Shown here: positions 5,473 to 13,452 of the stretch, piece by piece
Position numbering within the stretch: position 1 is the first letter of the stretch
How the letters are laid out: every line of letters starts with the position of its first letter
From: Methanothrix harundinacea
GTDB lineage: Archaea; Halobacteriota; Methanosarcinia; Methanotrichales; Methanotrichaceae
Assembly: GCA_002502785.1 (NCBI GenBank)
Contig: DAQG01000095.1
Span: forward strand, 1-28,720
DNA length: 28,720 bases
Reading direction: 5' to 3'
Program-made: the position numbers and the translations under genes
Notes under the pieces: generated by a model
The model's input: only the letters and a program-made list of their open reading frames with translations
What the model was told of the DNA's origin: nothing
Database searches by the model: none

Positions 5473-7844
5473 CAGCGGTCACCCCCTGGCGGCTCTGGTA
5501 CTCCAAGAACGCGAAGCTCCGTCCCCACCGGGCCCATCTCCTTCAGCTCCCGGACGAAGGTTCTCACCTCTTTTGCCAGGATCTCCCCTTCACTTGCCGC
5601 GCACCAGACGATCTTGACCCTGCCGGGGTTGATCCCCACCTTCTCCAGGACGCCCCTCAAAACCTGGACTCGCTGGTATGCCTGGTAGTTGCCTTTGCTG
5701 TAGTGGCACTCGCCTAGGCGGCACCCGGATATCAGAACCCCATCGGCACCGCCTTTCAGAGCCTCGATGACGAAGGCGGGATCAACCCTGCCTGCACACA
5801 TCACCCTTATCGCCCTCATGTTCGTCGGGTACTGGATTCGAGACGTTCCTGCCAAATCCGCACCGGCGTAGCTGCACCAGTTGCAGAGGAACCCGACGAT
5901 GAAGGGGTACTGCCCCTTGACGGCCGTCGCCGCCCTCACCTGGGCCAGGATCTGCTCGTCTGAAAATAGCCTCATGTCGATGGCGTCGACGGGACAGGCG
6001 GCGGCACAGGTCCCGCACCCCTTGCATGCAGCTTCGTCGACTAAGGCAGTCTTGTCGACGGAGATCGCCTTGCTGGGGCAGGTCTCGACGCAGAGCTTGC
6101 AGCCGATGCACTTCTCGGTATCCACCATTGCTACCACGGGGTCGAGGGTCAGCTCCCCTCTCAATAGAAGCCTCATAGACTTTGCCGCCGCGGCCTCCCC
6201 CTGAGCGATGGAGACCTGAATCTCCTTCGGTCCCGAGGCGCATCCCGCTATGAACACGCCGTCGATGTGAGCCTCGACGGGTCTCATCTTGGGGTGGGCG
6301 ATCTCAAAGAACCTGTCGGGCCGCTTGGATAGACCGAGCAGGTTTCCGATTACGTCGGCTTCTTTGTTCGCCTCAAGCCCTGCCGATAGCACGACGAGAT
6401 CGTAGGGCTTCGACCTAAAACCGCCTAGAAGAGTGTCTTCGTAGTTTACCCTTAGATGCCCATCGACCTTCTCGACCTCGGAGACCCTGCCCCTGATGAA
6501 GTTGACCCCGAGCCTCTGGGCCCGCATGTAGAACTCTTCGTACCCCTCGCCCCCGGCCCGAAGGTCGATGTAGTGGATCGAGACCTCGGCGTCCGGATAC
6601 TTCTCCTTGATAAGCGGGGCGTTCTTCAGGGCGTACATGCAGCAGACCCGGGAGCAGTACTGGTTTCCGACCGTCTCGTCTCTGGACCCCACGCACTGGA
6701 GGAAGGCGACGGACTTTGCCACCTCGCCGGTGGAGGGGCGGACGACCTCGCCTCCCGTGGGGCCCGCGGCGTTCAGGAGCCGCTCCACCTGGAGGCCGGT
6801 TATGACGTCTCTAAACCGGCCGTACCCGTACTCCTCCTTTCGGGCGGGATCGAAGGACTGCCATCCCGTGGCGACGATTATCGCCCCCACGTCGAACCTG
6901 AACTCCTCCTGCCTCTGGTCGTACTTGACGGCGTCGACGGGACAGGCCTCGGAACAGAGGCCGCAGCCGATGCAAGCCTCAGGATCGACGCAGGCGATGA
7001 GGGGTACCGACTGAGGTATCGGCATGTAGATCGCCTTTCTTTTCCCGAGGCCGAACTCGTACTCGTCGGGAACCTCGACGGGACAGACCCCGGCGCACTC
7101 GTTGATGCAGCCCTTACAGAGCTTCTCGTCGACGAATCTCGCCTTCTTGACGCCCGAGACCGTGAACCTCCCGACGCTCCCCTCGATGTTCAGGATCTCG
7201 GCGTAGGTCATGAGGGTGATCAATGGATGGTTGTAGACGTCGGTCATCTTGGGGGCGAGAACGCAGATGGAGCAGTCGTTCGTCGGAAAGACGTCGGTGA
7301 GAAGAGCCATGTACCCCCCGATCGTCGGCTTCCTCTCGACCAAATATACGTGAAGGCCGCTGTCGGCAAGGTCCAGCGCCGCCTGGATCCCGGCGACCCC
7401 TCCCCCGACGATCAGAACCCCCCGGCTGACGGGCATAGTCTCGCCCTGGAGCGGGTTTAAAAGAGCAGCCTTCGCCACGGCCATTCTAATGAGGTCTTTT
7501 GCCTTCTCCTGGGCCTGGGGCGGTTCATCCATGTGGACCCAGGAGCACTGCTCCCTGATGTTCGCCATCTCCAGCATGAAGGGGTTCAACCCCGCCTCGG
7601 AGATCACCCGCCTGAAGGTCGGCTCGTGGAGCCTGGGCGAGCAGGCAGCCACCACGACGCTGTCCAGCTTGTGCTCCACGATGTCCTCCTTGATCGTCTC
7701 CTGGCCGGTGTCAGAGCAGGTGAACTGAAGGTCCCGGGCGACCTCGACGTCTGGCAGGGTTTTTGCGAACTCTGTGAGGCTGCTGGGCTCCAGGACCCCT
7801 GCAATGTTCAGGCCACAATGACATACGTAGACTCCAATTCGCAT
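5472..7844 (-). CDS. hdrA: Heterodisulfide reductase subunit A fused to an MvhD-like domain
   Basis: A 790-residue FAD- and iron-sulfur electron hub. In order: an N-terminal domain with CHCG (C8, C10); a Rossmann FAD site GGGVAG (147-152); ferredoxin motifs at C243-C254 (irregular) and C291-C301; a cysteine group at C384, C397, C401-C402 typical of the extra HdrA cluster; ferredoxin motifs CIGCKLCVETCP (C579) and CKGCGTCAAACP (C607); then from about 648 an MvhD-like [2Fe-2S] domain, FLCNWCSYAGADLAG with C654, C657, C683, C708 and C713. In hydrogenotrophs MvhD is a separate protein linking HdrA to hydrogenase or formate dehydrogenase; the fusion is known for Methanosarcina HdrA1, where ferredoxin and F420 are the proposed partners. 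The ATG at 7844 has GGAG eight bases upstream and a TTTAAG box at about 7882-7890 that could be the operon promoter. First gene of the operon. Confidence 0.95.
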   Translation of the reverse strand: MRIGVYVCHCGLNIAGVLEPSSLTEFAKTLPDVEVARDLQFTCSDTGQETIKEDIVEHKLDSVVVAACSPRLHEPTFRRVISEAGLNPFMLEMANIREQCSWVHMDEPPQAQEKAKDLIRMAVAKAALLNPLQGETMPVSRGVLIVGGGVAGIQAALDLADSGLHVYLVERKPTIGGYMALLTDVFPTNDCSICVLAPKMTDVYNHPLITLMTYAEILNIEGSVGRFTVSGVKKARFVDEKLCKGCINECAGVCPVEVPDEYEFGLGKRKAIYMPIPQSVPLIACVDPEACIGCGLCSEACPVDAVKYDQRQEEFRFDVGAIIVATGWQSFDPARKEEYGYGRFRDVITGLQVERLLNAAGPTGGEVVRPSTGEVAKSVAFLQCVGSRDETVGNQYCSRVCCMYALKNAPLIKEKYPDAEVSIHYIDLRAGGEGYEEFYMRAQRLGVNFIRGRVSEVEKVDGHLRVNYEDTLLGGFRSKPYDLVVLSAGLEANKEADVIGNLLGLSKRPDRFFEIAHPKMRPVEAHIDGVFIAGCASGPKEIQVSIAQGEAAAAKSMRLLLRGELTLDPVVAMVDTEKCIGCKLCVETCPSKAISVDKTALVDEAACKGCGTCAAACPVDAIDMRLFSDEQILAQVRAATAVKGQYPFIVGFLCNWCSYAGADLAGTSRIQYPTNMRAIRVMCAGRVDPAFVIEALKGGADGVLISGCRLGECHYSKGNYQAYQRVQVLRGVLEKVGINPGRVKIVWCAASEGEILAKEVRTFVRELKEMGPVGTELRVLGVPEPPGGDR

Positions 7845-7977
7845 CGACAGGACTCCAGGTAATCATTCCGAATCCTTCAACTTAAAGGTACCTGTGAGGG
7901 GAAAAAGGAGACGATTTGGGAAATATGTAGGCGTTTGCAGGGCGAAGAGATCTCGGGATCGATCGAGGCTGCAAACG

Positions 7978-8499
7978 TCATGATAGATCTGGACTGTGGC
8001 CTCGTGGCTGCTTTTTTCGCCGCTCCATTGAATCGAGGGCCAAAAGAAAGCCGATGGCCCTCTCTGTCAGGGGGTACCTTCCGACCAGCTCCTTGAACTT
8101 TCTGTTGTGGCTCGGCACCAGCAGGTGCGCCAGCTCGTGTAGGACGACGTAGTCCTCGACCCACTGGGGCGTCTCTCTCATCCGGGAGCTGATCCTAATC
8201 GTCTCGTCCTCGATGGTACAGCTGCCAAACCTCTTCATCTGCCGCTCGGAGTATTTTATAGTCTTCCAGCTAAGGATGCCATCGAAATACTTGCGGTTCA
8301 GGTGCTCGGCCCTCCTCTCCAGGTGGGCATCGTTTCTCGGCCCCATCCTCTGAACCATCCTGGCTTTGAGGCTAAAGATGTGCTCTTCCAGCTCCCGGTC
8401 CGAGATCGAGGCTGGCGCCATCACCACCAAAGTGCCGTCCACCATCCGGGCCTGGACGGTCTTCTTTCGCCGGGCAGACCTCTTGACTATAACTTCCAT
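7978..8499 (-). CDS. YgjP-like (DUF45/WLM) zinc metallohydrolase
   Basis: The protein carries HELAH (121-125) and a third ligand in PSHNRKF (H131), the zinc site of YgjP/DUF45 proteins. The beta-rich N-terminal part, the FGSC segment (91-94) and the VVLHELAHLLVPSHNRKF block are characteristic, and 173 residues is a little short for the family (about 220-240). Members are predicted intracellular metalloproteases, often near restriction systems, but substrates are mostly unknown. It is transcribed in the same direction as hdrA but lies upstream of the hdrA promoter, so it is probably a separate unit. The ATG at 8499 has no clear ribosome binding site. Confidence 0.85.
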   Translation of the reverse strand: MEVIVKRSARRKKTVQARMVDGTLVVMAPASISDRELEEHIFSLKARMVQRMGPRNDAHLERRAEHLNRKYFDGILSWKTIKYSERQMKRFGSCTIEDETIRISSRMRETPQWVEDYVVLHELAHLLVPSHNRKFKELVGRYPLTERAIGFLLALDSMERRKKQPRGHSPDLS

Positions 8500-8632
8500 C
8501 CCTACATCTCCACTAATCGGTCGATGTGATGATATGAATTTCTTTCGGGGGGAGATCTTCTGTTGAGGCGCGAGCGGAACCCGTAAAGTAGATCCGAGAA
8601 TATTATGCCGATGGGCCGGATAGGCATCCGAC

Positions 8633-9109
8633 CTACCCGAAAGCAGTTCCGATCCAGGAGCCGATGAGGTCGGTGGCGATTACCACCACCATCAGTATGA
8701 TAAGGTGCTCTGCGATCACCTTCCAGGGGCCCTTCTCTTGCTCTCTCGCCAAAAAGAAGCTCAGAACTCCGATAACTAAAAAGCCCCAGATCAGGCTCGC
8801 AATTATCGCCTTTGAGAGGTCGAAGAGGAGGACCGGGACCACAAAGGTCATGGCCACCAGAAACTTGGACGGGAAAGTGAAGACCGTCGACTCCCATACC
8901 TCCCGCGTCGAATGAGCGTTCTCGGCTTCCTCAGATATGTGTATGCCCAACGCGTCGGAGAAGGCGTCGGCCACGGCTATCGTCAGTATCCCGCCGATCA
9001 CCGCAAGCTTCGAACCCGTACCGGAGCTGAGACCCACCATCAGTCCCAAGGTAGTGATGATCCCCGACGTCAGACCAAAGCAAAACCCCGTCTTCAACGA
9101 TTTCTTCAC
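8633..9109 (-). CDS. VIT/CCC1-like membrane protein, short form
   Basis: A 158-residue membrane protein with about four hydrophobic segments (roughly 10-30, 33-52, 82-118 as a pair, 128-155). The GLTSGIITTLGLMVGLSS segment and the helix around VADAFSDALGIHISEEAE resemble the first helices and metal-site helix of the VIT1/CCC1 family of iron/manganese transporters. The family usually has about 230 residues and a cytosolic three-helix metal-binding insert; here that insert is reduced to about 20 residues (EEAENAHSTREVWE). The start is a GTG at 9109 with an AGGA-like ribosome binding site. Transport of Fe or Mn is inferred from the family; the short form may differ in substrate. Confidence 0.7.
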   Translation of the reverse strand: MKKSLKTGFCFGLTSGIITTLGLMVGLSSGTGSKLAVIGGILTIAVADAFSDALGIHISEEAENAHSTREVWESTVFTFPSKFLVAMTFVVPVLLFDLSKAIIASLIWGFLVIGVLSFFLAREQEKGPWKVIAEHLIILMVVVIATDLIGSWIGTAFG

Positions 9110-9215
9110 GGTCCTAGCCGAACCCTTCGTACTCGGAGAATAATTATAGTTGTCGCAAAGGCCAGGCCGTTAAGTTCGGGAAAAGAGAACAAAATAAGGG
9201 CAAAGAAGGACAAAG

Positions 9216-9244
9216 GCATATGCGGCGACTGGGGCCGCATATGC
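9216..9244 (-). terminator. Perfect 11-bp hairpin after the glutamate-synthase-family gene
   Basis: GCATATGCGGC (9216-9226) and GCCGCATATGC (9234-9244) pair perfectly around a 7-base loop, 34 bases beyond the stop codon of the gene at 9278-10867. Read on the minus strand, the following 40 bases are strongly T-rich (CTTTGTCCTTCTTTGCCC onward), fitting archaeal termination at T-rich tracts. It separates this gene from the VIT-like gene. Confidence 0.7.
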
Positions 9245-9277
9245 GCCGTTTTCGAGCCGAGACAAATACTTTGGATT

Positions 9278-10867
9278 TCAGGAATCGAGGATGCCCTCGG
9301 CGACGTCTCTGTAGGCGTCCATGACGTAGGCGATCCCTGAGACCTTGGCGGCCTCCTCGGTGAGGGCCATCACGTCCTTTCTGGACATAGAGGCGAGGCT
9401 GAAGTTCCTGCTTCCGGCCATCAGCTGCTGCAGGCCGATCTTGAACTTCTGAGAGTAGGTGTAGATTCCCATGGCACCCAGGGGGATCTTCTCGACGTCC
9501 TTTCCGTACTTCTCGGCCAGCTCCTCGTAGGTTACGAAGAGCTCCTTGGCGTTGCTTCCATACTTGGAGGCGGTCTTCGGAAGATCTCCTGCTTCTATCC
9601 ACTTCTGGATGTTCTTTCCGACCATTCCGGGGATCATGAGGGCCCGGCCCATGCAGACCGCTTTGAAGTAGGGCGCGCCCATGGCGATAGCCTTGAAGAC
9701 GCCGTCCTCGGAGGAGAATCCGCCAGCCATGGCGAGGTCGGGGACTCTCATGCCCTTCTTGCTCAGCTTCTCTGCGAACTCGTAGGCGAGAGCCTGGAGG
9801 TAGAAGGTCGGAATACCCCACTCGTTCATCATCGGCCAGGGGCTCATACCCGTGCCGCCGGGAGCGCCGTCGATGGTGAGAAGGTCGATCTTCGCCTCGG
9901 ACCCGTAGCGGAGTGCCATGGCAAGCTCTGTCATGGAGTAGGCTCCGGTCTTGAGGGTGACCCTCTTGAATCCGATGTCTCTGAGCCTGTCGACCTCTTC
10001 AAGGAAGCTCTCCTTGGTCACAAACCCGAGACGGGAGTGTCTCTCAAACTCCTTGATAGCGCCAGCCTTGAAGGCCTGCTGGACGTCCTTGAGGGAGGGG
10101 TCGGGCCTTACGATGTAGCCTCTCTTCTGCAGCTCAAGGGCCCTATCGAGGGACCTGACCTTGATCTCGCCGCCGATGCACTTTGCGCCCTGACCCCATT
10201 TCAGCTCTAGGGTGTCCAGCTCGTGCTTCGAGGAGACGTACTCTGCGGTTCCGAGCCTTGTGTCCTCGACGTTCATCTGGACCAGGATCTCGCCGTATCC
10301 CTCATGGAACTGCCTGTAGATCTCGATCCTTCTGTCCATCTCCGGAGACTTGACGACCTTGCCCTTGTTGTCCCGCACCAGCTCAGGGTCCACGCCGCAG
10401 ACGTTCTCGCCGCATACGAGGGTGATACCGGATATGGCGGCACCGATGGCGAAGTGTTCCCAGTTGATCCTGGCGATATCGGTCGAGCCGAGGGCGCCGG
10501 TGAAGATCGGGACCTTCATCTTGACCTTTCTGTCCCATCCGTACTCGGTCTCAGTGTCGACCTCGTGGAATACTGCGGTGTCGGGGTTGGCCTCGACGCC
10601 CTCGGGCAGACCCCGGGCACCTACGGCGTAGCCCTGGATGTTTATGTGAGAATAGTCAAGGGGATAATCCTTGTCCGCACCTGCGGTGATCTCGCCGAAG
10701 GGCCCGGGATAGAGGACCTCTCGACCCCTGAAAGAAGATAGCCAGATATCACAACCGCCTCTGCAACCGTCGACACATCGTGTGCAGATTCCGGACATCG
10801 GGGCGACATTTCTTGACCTGTTGAAAGTCCCAACTGCTTCGTTGGCGTTTGGCTGTCTAAGGTTCAT
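9278..10867 (-). CDS. FMN-binding glutamate-synthase-family protein (archaeal, divergent)
   Basis: The 529-residue protein belongs to the FMN-binding TIM-barrel family of the glutamate synthase central domain. Family marks are VPIFTGALGS near the barrel start, KWGQGAKCIGGE (the loop that reads GAKPGEGG in GltB), LLTIDGAPGGTGMSPWP and LAMAGGFSSEDGVFKAIAMG, the phosphate-binding end of the barrel. A four-cysteine group near the N-terminus (C28, C31, C35, C39 in CTRCVDGCRGGCD) probably binds an iron-sulfur cluster, and further cysteines occur at VCGENVCG. No glutaminase domain and no alpha-subunit beta-helix are present, and no glutaminase gene is adjacent. It is therefore a stand-alone synthase-like oxidoreductase; glutamate formation from 2-oxoglutarate and ammonia is possible but not shown by the sequence. 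The ATG at 10867 has AGAGGT as ribosome binding site. Upstream lie two TATA boxes, a hairpin and an inverted repeat. Confidence 0.85.
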   Translation of the reverse strand: MNLRQPNANEAVGTFNRSRNVAPMSGICTRCVDGCRGGCDIWLSSFRGREVLYPGPFGEITAGADKDYPLDYSHINIQGYAVGARGLPEGVEANPDTAVFHEVDTETEYGWDRKVKMKVPIFTGALGSTDIARINWEHFAIGAAISGITLVCGENVCGVDPELVRDNKGKVVKSPEMDRRIEIYRQFHEGYGEILVQMNVEDTRLGTAEYVSSKHELDTLELKWGQGAKCIGGEIKVRSLDRALELQKRGYIVRPDPSLKDVQQAFKAGAIKEFERHSRLGFVTKESFLEEVDRLRDIGFKRVTLKTGAYSMTELAMALRYGSEAKIDLLTIDGAPGGTGMSPWPMMNEWGIPTFYLQALAYEFAEKLSKKGMRVPDLAMAGGFSSEDGVFKAIAMGAPYFKAVCMGRALMIPGMVGKNIQKWIEAGDLPKTASKYGSNAKELFVTYEELAEKYGKDVEKIPLGAMGIYTYSQKFKIGLQQLMAGSRNFSLASMSRKDVMALTEEAAKVSGIAYVMDAYRDVAEGILDS

Positions 10868-10892
10868 GAAATACCTCTTTATTATTTTTAAT

Positions 10893-10924
10893 CATCCGGC
10901 ACTATGATGAGACACACCCGGATG
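10893..10924 (-). promoter_or_regulatory. Leader hairpin upstream of the glutamate-synthase-family gene
   Basis: CATCCGG (10893-10899) pairs with CCGGATG (10918-10924) around an 18-base loop, and one wobble plus one AT pair extend it. It lies between the nearest TATA box and the start codon, hence probably in the transcribed 5' leader. It could be an operator or an RNA structure; no known riboswitch consensus is recognised. Confidence 0.45.
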
Positions 10925-10960
10925 GTTAGTATGCCTCCGACGAGGACTTCCTATGCACCA

Positions 10961-11010
10961 TTATATAAATTTTGCCTCAGAAAAGTATTTCCTATATGAT
11001 TATATATAAA
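10961..11010 (-). promoter_or_regulatory. Two TATA boxes of the glutamate-synthase-family gene
   Basis: On the minus strand TTTATATAA occurs at 10961-10969 and TTTATATATA at 11001-11010. Initiation 25 bases downstream would give leaders of about 70 or 110 bases, long enough to include the hairpin at 10893-10924. The region is much more AT-rich than its surroundings. Confidence 0.6.
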
Positions 11011-11032
11011 GTCTGCGCCTGATTAGGAAATA
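10986..11032. repeat. 9-bp inverted repeat flanking the distal TATA box
   Basis: TATTTCCTA (10986-10994) is perfectly inverted as TAGGAAATA (11024-11032), with the distal TATA box between the arms. This is a plausible operator where a bound dimer would block or bend the promoter. No transcription factor can be named from this window. Confidence 0.5.
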
Positions 11033-11163
11033 GTATCTAATTAAAATAGTTATTGAATAATATGATTATGGCCACCAATGTACCTGACAAAGGTGTCTGC
11101 AGACGTAAAGGACATTTCCATTAAAGTTTTATCTTCCTGAGATGATACATCCAAACCACCCTG

Positions 11164-11355
11164 TCAAAACCAGGGGCTGTCCTCTCGCAGCCAGGCATCG
11201 ATATCCCAAGCCGCTCTCTTTCCCGCGCCAATGGCCGCTCTCAGCCTATCGCAGCCAGCTTTTCGCTCCGTCTTAAAGGCGTGTCGTGATGATGGTACTT
11301 GTTGGACTGCGTTTTTATAGAATCTCCCACAACACTGCTGCGAAGGATGCACCAC
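11164..11355 (-). pseudogene. Possible C-terminal remnant of a GltD-like flavoprotein
   Basis: The end of this frame reads RLRAAIGAGKRAAWDIDAWL then REDSPWF and a stop. The AIGAGKRAAWDIDAWL string closely resembles the C-terminal helix of GltD/NfnB-type FAD-dependent pyridine nucleotide oxidoreductases (AIG.GKRAA..ID.YL). The upstream 35 codons carry no family features and no start signal was found. It sits upstream of, and on the same strand as, the glutamate-synthase-family gene, where a flavoprotein partner could once have been encoded. A chance open frame remains possible. Confidence 0.35.
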
Positions 11356-11373
11356 CGCAATCTGACCCCTGGC

Positions 11374-12402
11374 TCATTCTAAAGCACCCCACCTCGGTGG
11401 GATCAAGCTCGCTGTGATGGCCATGAGAGGCCCCGCAAGATATCCAGCACCTACAAAAAGCCCGATCATCCCCACCGAAAAGAGGCCGAGCCGGCCTTTG
11501 GCCTTCAGCCCACCACCGAGGGAGATGGCCAGGGCGACAGAGCTGAGGAGGATCGGGATGGATGCCAGCAGAAGGGTGATCGGAGCCTCAGAGAACTCCG
11601 GGGCCCGGGCCAGTGAGTGGGCCATCTGGAAGAGGATCGACCCACCAGTGGCGAAAAATAGAAGGCCAGTCAGAGAACCGAGCCGCCCGGAGATGTCGAG
11701 ATCCCGATATTTTTTTCTGATCAGCAACAGGCCCAGAAGAAGGACCGCCGCCACCGGCACAAAGATTAGGGCGAGTCTCTCGCCGTTCCACCGATAGACA
11801 GAGATGAGCCTTATCGGGGTTGTGATCCTCTCCTGAACCGAGAAGGTCTCTATGTAGCCCACGGTGACCCCGTAGTGGCCGCCTCTGCTAAAATCGTAAA
11901 CGGCCACATGGTAAGTCCCGGTGGCTGGAGCTTCGAGGTCGATGGCGCCGAGGCTGCGGAAGCTGCTGGGCCCGAAGGGCTCGTAGGTGGCCTTTTCCAG
12001 CTGCCTTCCCTCCAGAACCATCACGCCTTCACCCTCCGGCACATCCACTGGAACTGCTGGAACATCCAGGATCTCGATTCCAGGTCCCATGAGAACCAGG
12101 TCGGGAGTAAAGTCCCGCTCCTGGGGATTCGTGGAGGCGTATAGGCTGACTAAAATCCTCTCACCCTCGGTGGCATCGAACCTGTAGTACTGGACCTCAC
12201 CAGCCTCCTTGAGATGGCCGTAAAATGCCCAGGACTTTGCGGGGTCCGAGACGACCGTCGCCTCGGAAAGGGCATCGTTTCCCACCGGGATCACAGGAAC
12301 GTGGCCGAAAGCTGGGGTAATCGAGAATGCCGCGATGAGAATAAGGATGGGAATGAAGACGGCAGGAGTGTGCATATTTTCGACGGGTTGCACAAACCTC
12401 AT
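11374..12402 (-). CDS. Exported/membrane protein with extracytoplasmic beta domain and C-terminal helices
   Basis: I do not recognise a named family. The 342-residue protein begins with a signal sequence (hydrophobic core about residues 13-30, likely cleavage near ITPAFGHVP). An outward-facing beta-rich domain of about 170 residues resembles PPC-type sandwiches: SWAFYGHLKEAGEVQYYRFD, then a strand with ERILVSLYAS, then TGTYHVAVYDFSRGGHYGVT. Four or five hydrophobic helices follow, starting near residue 210, with the basic loop RKKYRD after the first. The start ATG at 12402 overlaps the stop of the PNPOx-fold gene by four bases, so the two are co-translated. Alternative start M10 would leave a cleaner signal peptide. 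A role at the cell surface is inference. Confidence 0.75.
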   Translation of the reverse strand: MRFVQPVENMHTPAVFIPILILIAAFSITPAFGHVPVIPVGNDALSEATVVSDPAKSWAFYGHLKEAGEVQYYRFDATEGERILVSLYASTNPQERDFTPDLVLMGPGIEILDVPAVPVDVPEGEGVMVLEGRQLEKATYEPFGPSSFRSLGAIDLEAPATGTYHVAVYDFSRGGHYGVTVGYIETFSVQERITTPIRLISVYRWNGERLALIFVPVAAVLLLGLLLIRKKYRDLDISGRLGSLTGLLFFATGGSILFQMAHSLARAPEFSEAPITLLLASIPILLSSVALAISLGGGLKAKGRLGLFSVGMIGLFVGAGYLAGPLMAITASLIPPRWGALE

Positions 12403-12884
12403 ATCTTCTCGCCGTCCTTCAGCCCCACGATCTTCTCGACGTCGACGAGCTTCCAGATGATGGACCTCTCCTCTTTGATGATGGAATCAAGAGGGTCATC
12501 GGGAGAGTGGCCGAGGGCCAAAAGTACGTTTCTGGATAGGTTCTTCTTTCTTATCAGGTCGACGAACTCCTTCCTGACCGCCCTCTTCTCCTCAGGGTCA
12601 AAGACCTCGACGAGGCGGCCCCGAAGGGTGACGAATCTGTAGCTGGAGAGGTCGGAAGCGTACCTTTCAACCTCCACCGATACGTGGGGGTCCTCCCGGA
12701 AAAACTCGATTTTTTTGCCGTACTTCGTCGAGAGAAAGTACATGAAGCGTCCATCGAAGACGTAGACGAAGGGCGCAACGTAAGGGTACTTATCCCCCTT
12801 GAAAGCTATCCTGCATACGTGTTCTTCATTGATCAGCTGGTCGTACTCCCTCTTTTCCATGCTCGGAATCTTCGCAACTTCCAA
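12399..12884 (-). CDS. Pyridoxamine 5'-phosphate oxidase-fold flavin protein
   Basis: The 161-residue protein matches the PNPOx-like split-barrel family (NimA/FMN-binding group). MEKREYDQLINEEHVCRIAF, followed by YPYVAPFVYVFDGRFMYFLS and KIEFFREDPHVSVEVE, is the typical order of strands, with the later block YRFVTLRGRLVEV. Such proteins bind FMN or F420 as dimers; which one is used here cannot be told. The start is a TTG at 12884 with GAGGAG six bases upstream; the ATG at residue 9 lacks a ribosome binding site. TTTAAATA at 12920-12927 lies about 26 bases before a probable transcription start, leaving a 14-base leader. It is the first gene of a pair with the downstream membrane protein (ATGA overlap). 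Confidence 0.85.
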   Translation of the reverse strand: MEVAKIPSMEKREYDQLINEEHVCRIAFKGDKYPYVAPFVYVFDGRFMYFLSTKYGKKIEFFREDPHVSVEVERYASDLSSYRFVTLRGRLVEVFDPEEKRAVRKEFVDLIRKKNLSRNVLLALGHSPDDPLDSIIKEERSIIWKLVDVEKIVGLKDGEKI

Positions 12885-12919
12885 GACAATCTCCTCATAA
12901 CAAATTTATGATTGAATCC

Positions 12920-12927
12920 TATTTAAA
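12920..12927 (-). promoter_or_regulatory. TATA box of the PNPOx-fold/membrane protein operon
   Basis: TTTAAATA on the minus strand, about 36-43 bases before the TTG start at 12884; spacing fits archaeal initiation just ahead of the GAGGAG ribosome binding site. Confidence 0.55.
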
Positions 12928-13012
12928 GCCACCAGAAAATGGACGAGTCCGGCGACGAACCGGCCGAATCGGAGAAATATAAAAACTGATTTTGCGGATT
13001 GGATATCAGAGG

Positions 13013-13261
13013 TCAATGGCCCGAGATCTTCTCTTTTATGAGGCACCTCAAATCCTCTTCCGCCTCGGGATTGTGCTTCGGCTTGTTGTACATGGTGCAC
13101 CTCGCGGGCATCGGTATCAATCCTTCGTCTAGAAGGGTGTAGTGGACCTCTTCGATGTTCATCTCGCCCTTGGCGTACTTTTTCAGTATCGCGGACGCCT
13201 TGGTCCTCTCTTTCTCTCCGAGGCTCTCAAGCCTCTCCACCAGCTGCTCAATCTGTTCCAT
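13013..13261 (-). CDS. Small hypothetical protein with helical N-terminus
   Basis: An 82-residue protein from the ATG at 13261 (a TTG nine codons earlier, at 13288, would give 91). The N-terminal half is amphipathic and charged (MEQIEQLVERLESLGEKERT), likely helical. The C-terminal half contains two cysteines (PARCTMYNKP and DLRCLIKE) and is otherwise featureless. A GAGG lies about 12 bases before the ATG. No family is recognised. It is divergent from the HMG-CoA synthase gene, with which it shares the intergenic region. Confidence 0.55.
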   Translation of the reverse strand: MEQIEQLVERLESLGEKERTKASAILKKYAKGEMNIEEVHYTLLDEGLIPMPARCTMYNKPKHNPEAEEDLRCLIKEKISGH

Positions 13262-13393
13262 CACGGTTAACGCCTCAGTGAAGACCAAGACCGGATTGGA
13301 TATAGCTATTGCCGATTTGTAGAAATGCTAAAATTAATACGAAAAGGACGGCGTGAAGACCACCCGAAAGACCCCCCCTCTCATGACCCCCAG

Positions 13394-13403
13394 ACCATAA
13401 ATA
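13394..13403 (+). promoter_or_regulatory. Probable TATA box of the HMG-CoA synthase gene
   Basis: CCATAAATAA lies about 50-59 bases before the start codon; initiation around 13425 would leave a leader of about 28 bases carrying the GAGGAG ribosome binding site. Confidence 0.4.
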
Positions 13404-13452
13404 AGATCGAAGCGTATCATCGTGGGCATACCGCTCAGCTGAGGAGATCACC

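Noticed and set aside
6456..7460. 334-codon open frame antisense to hdrA
   Set aside because: It is a shadow of the GC-rich hdrA sequence with no family features or ribosome binding site.
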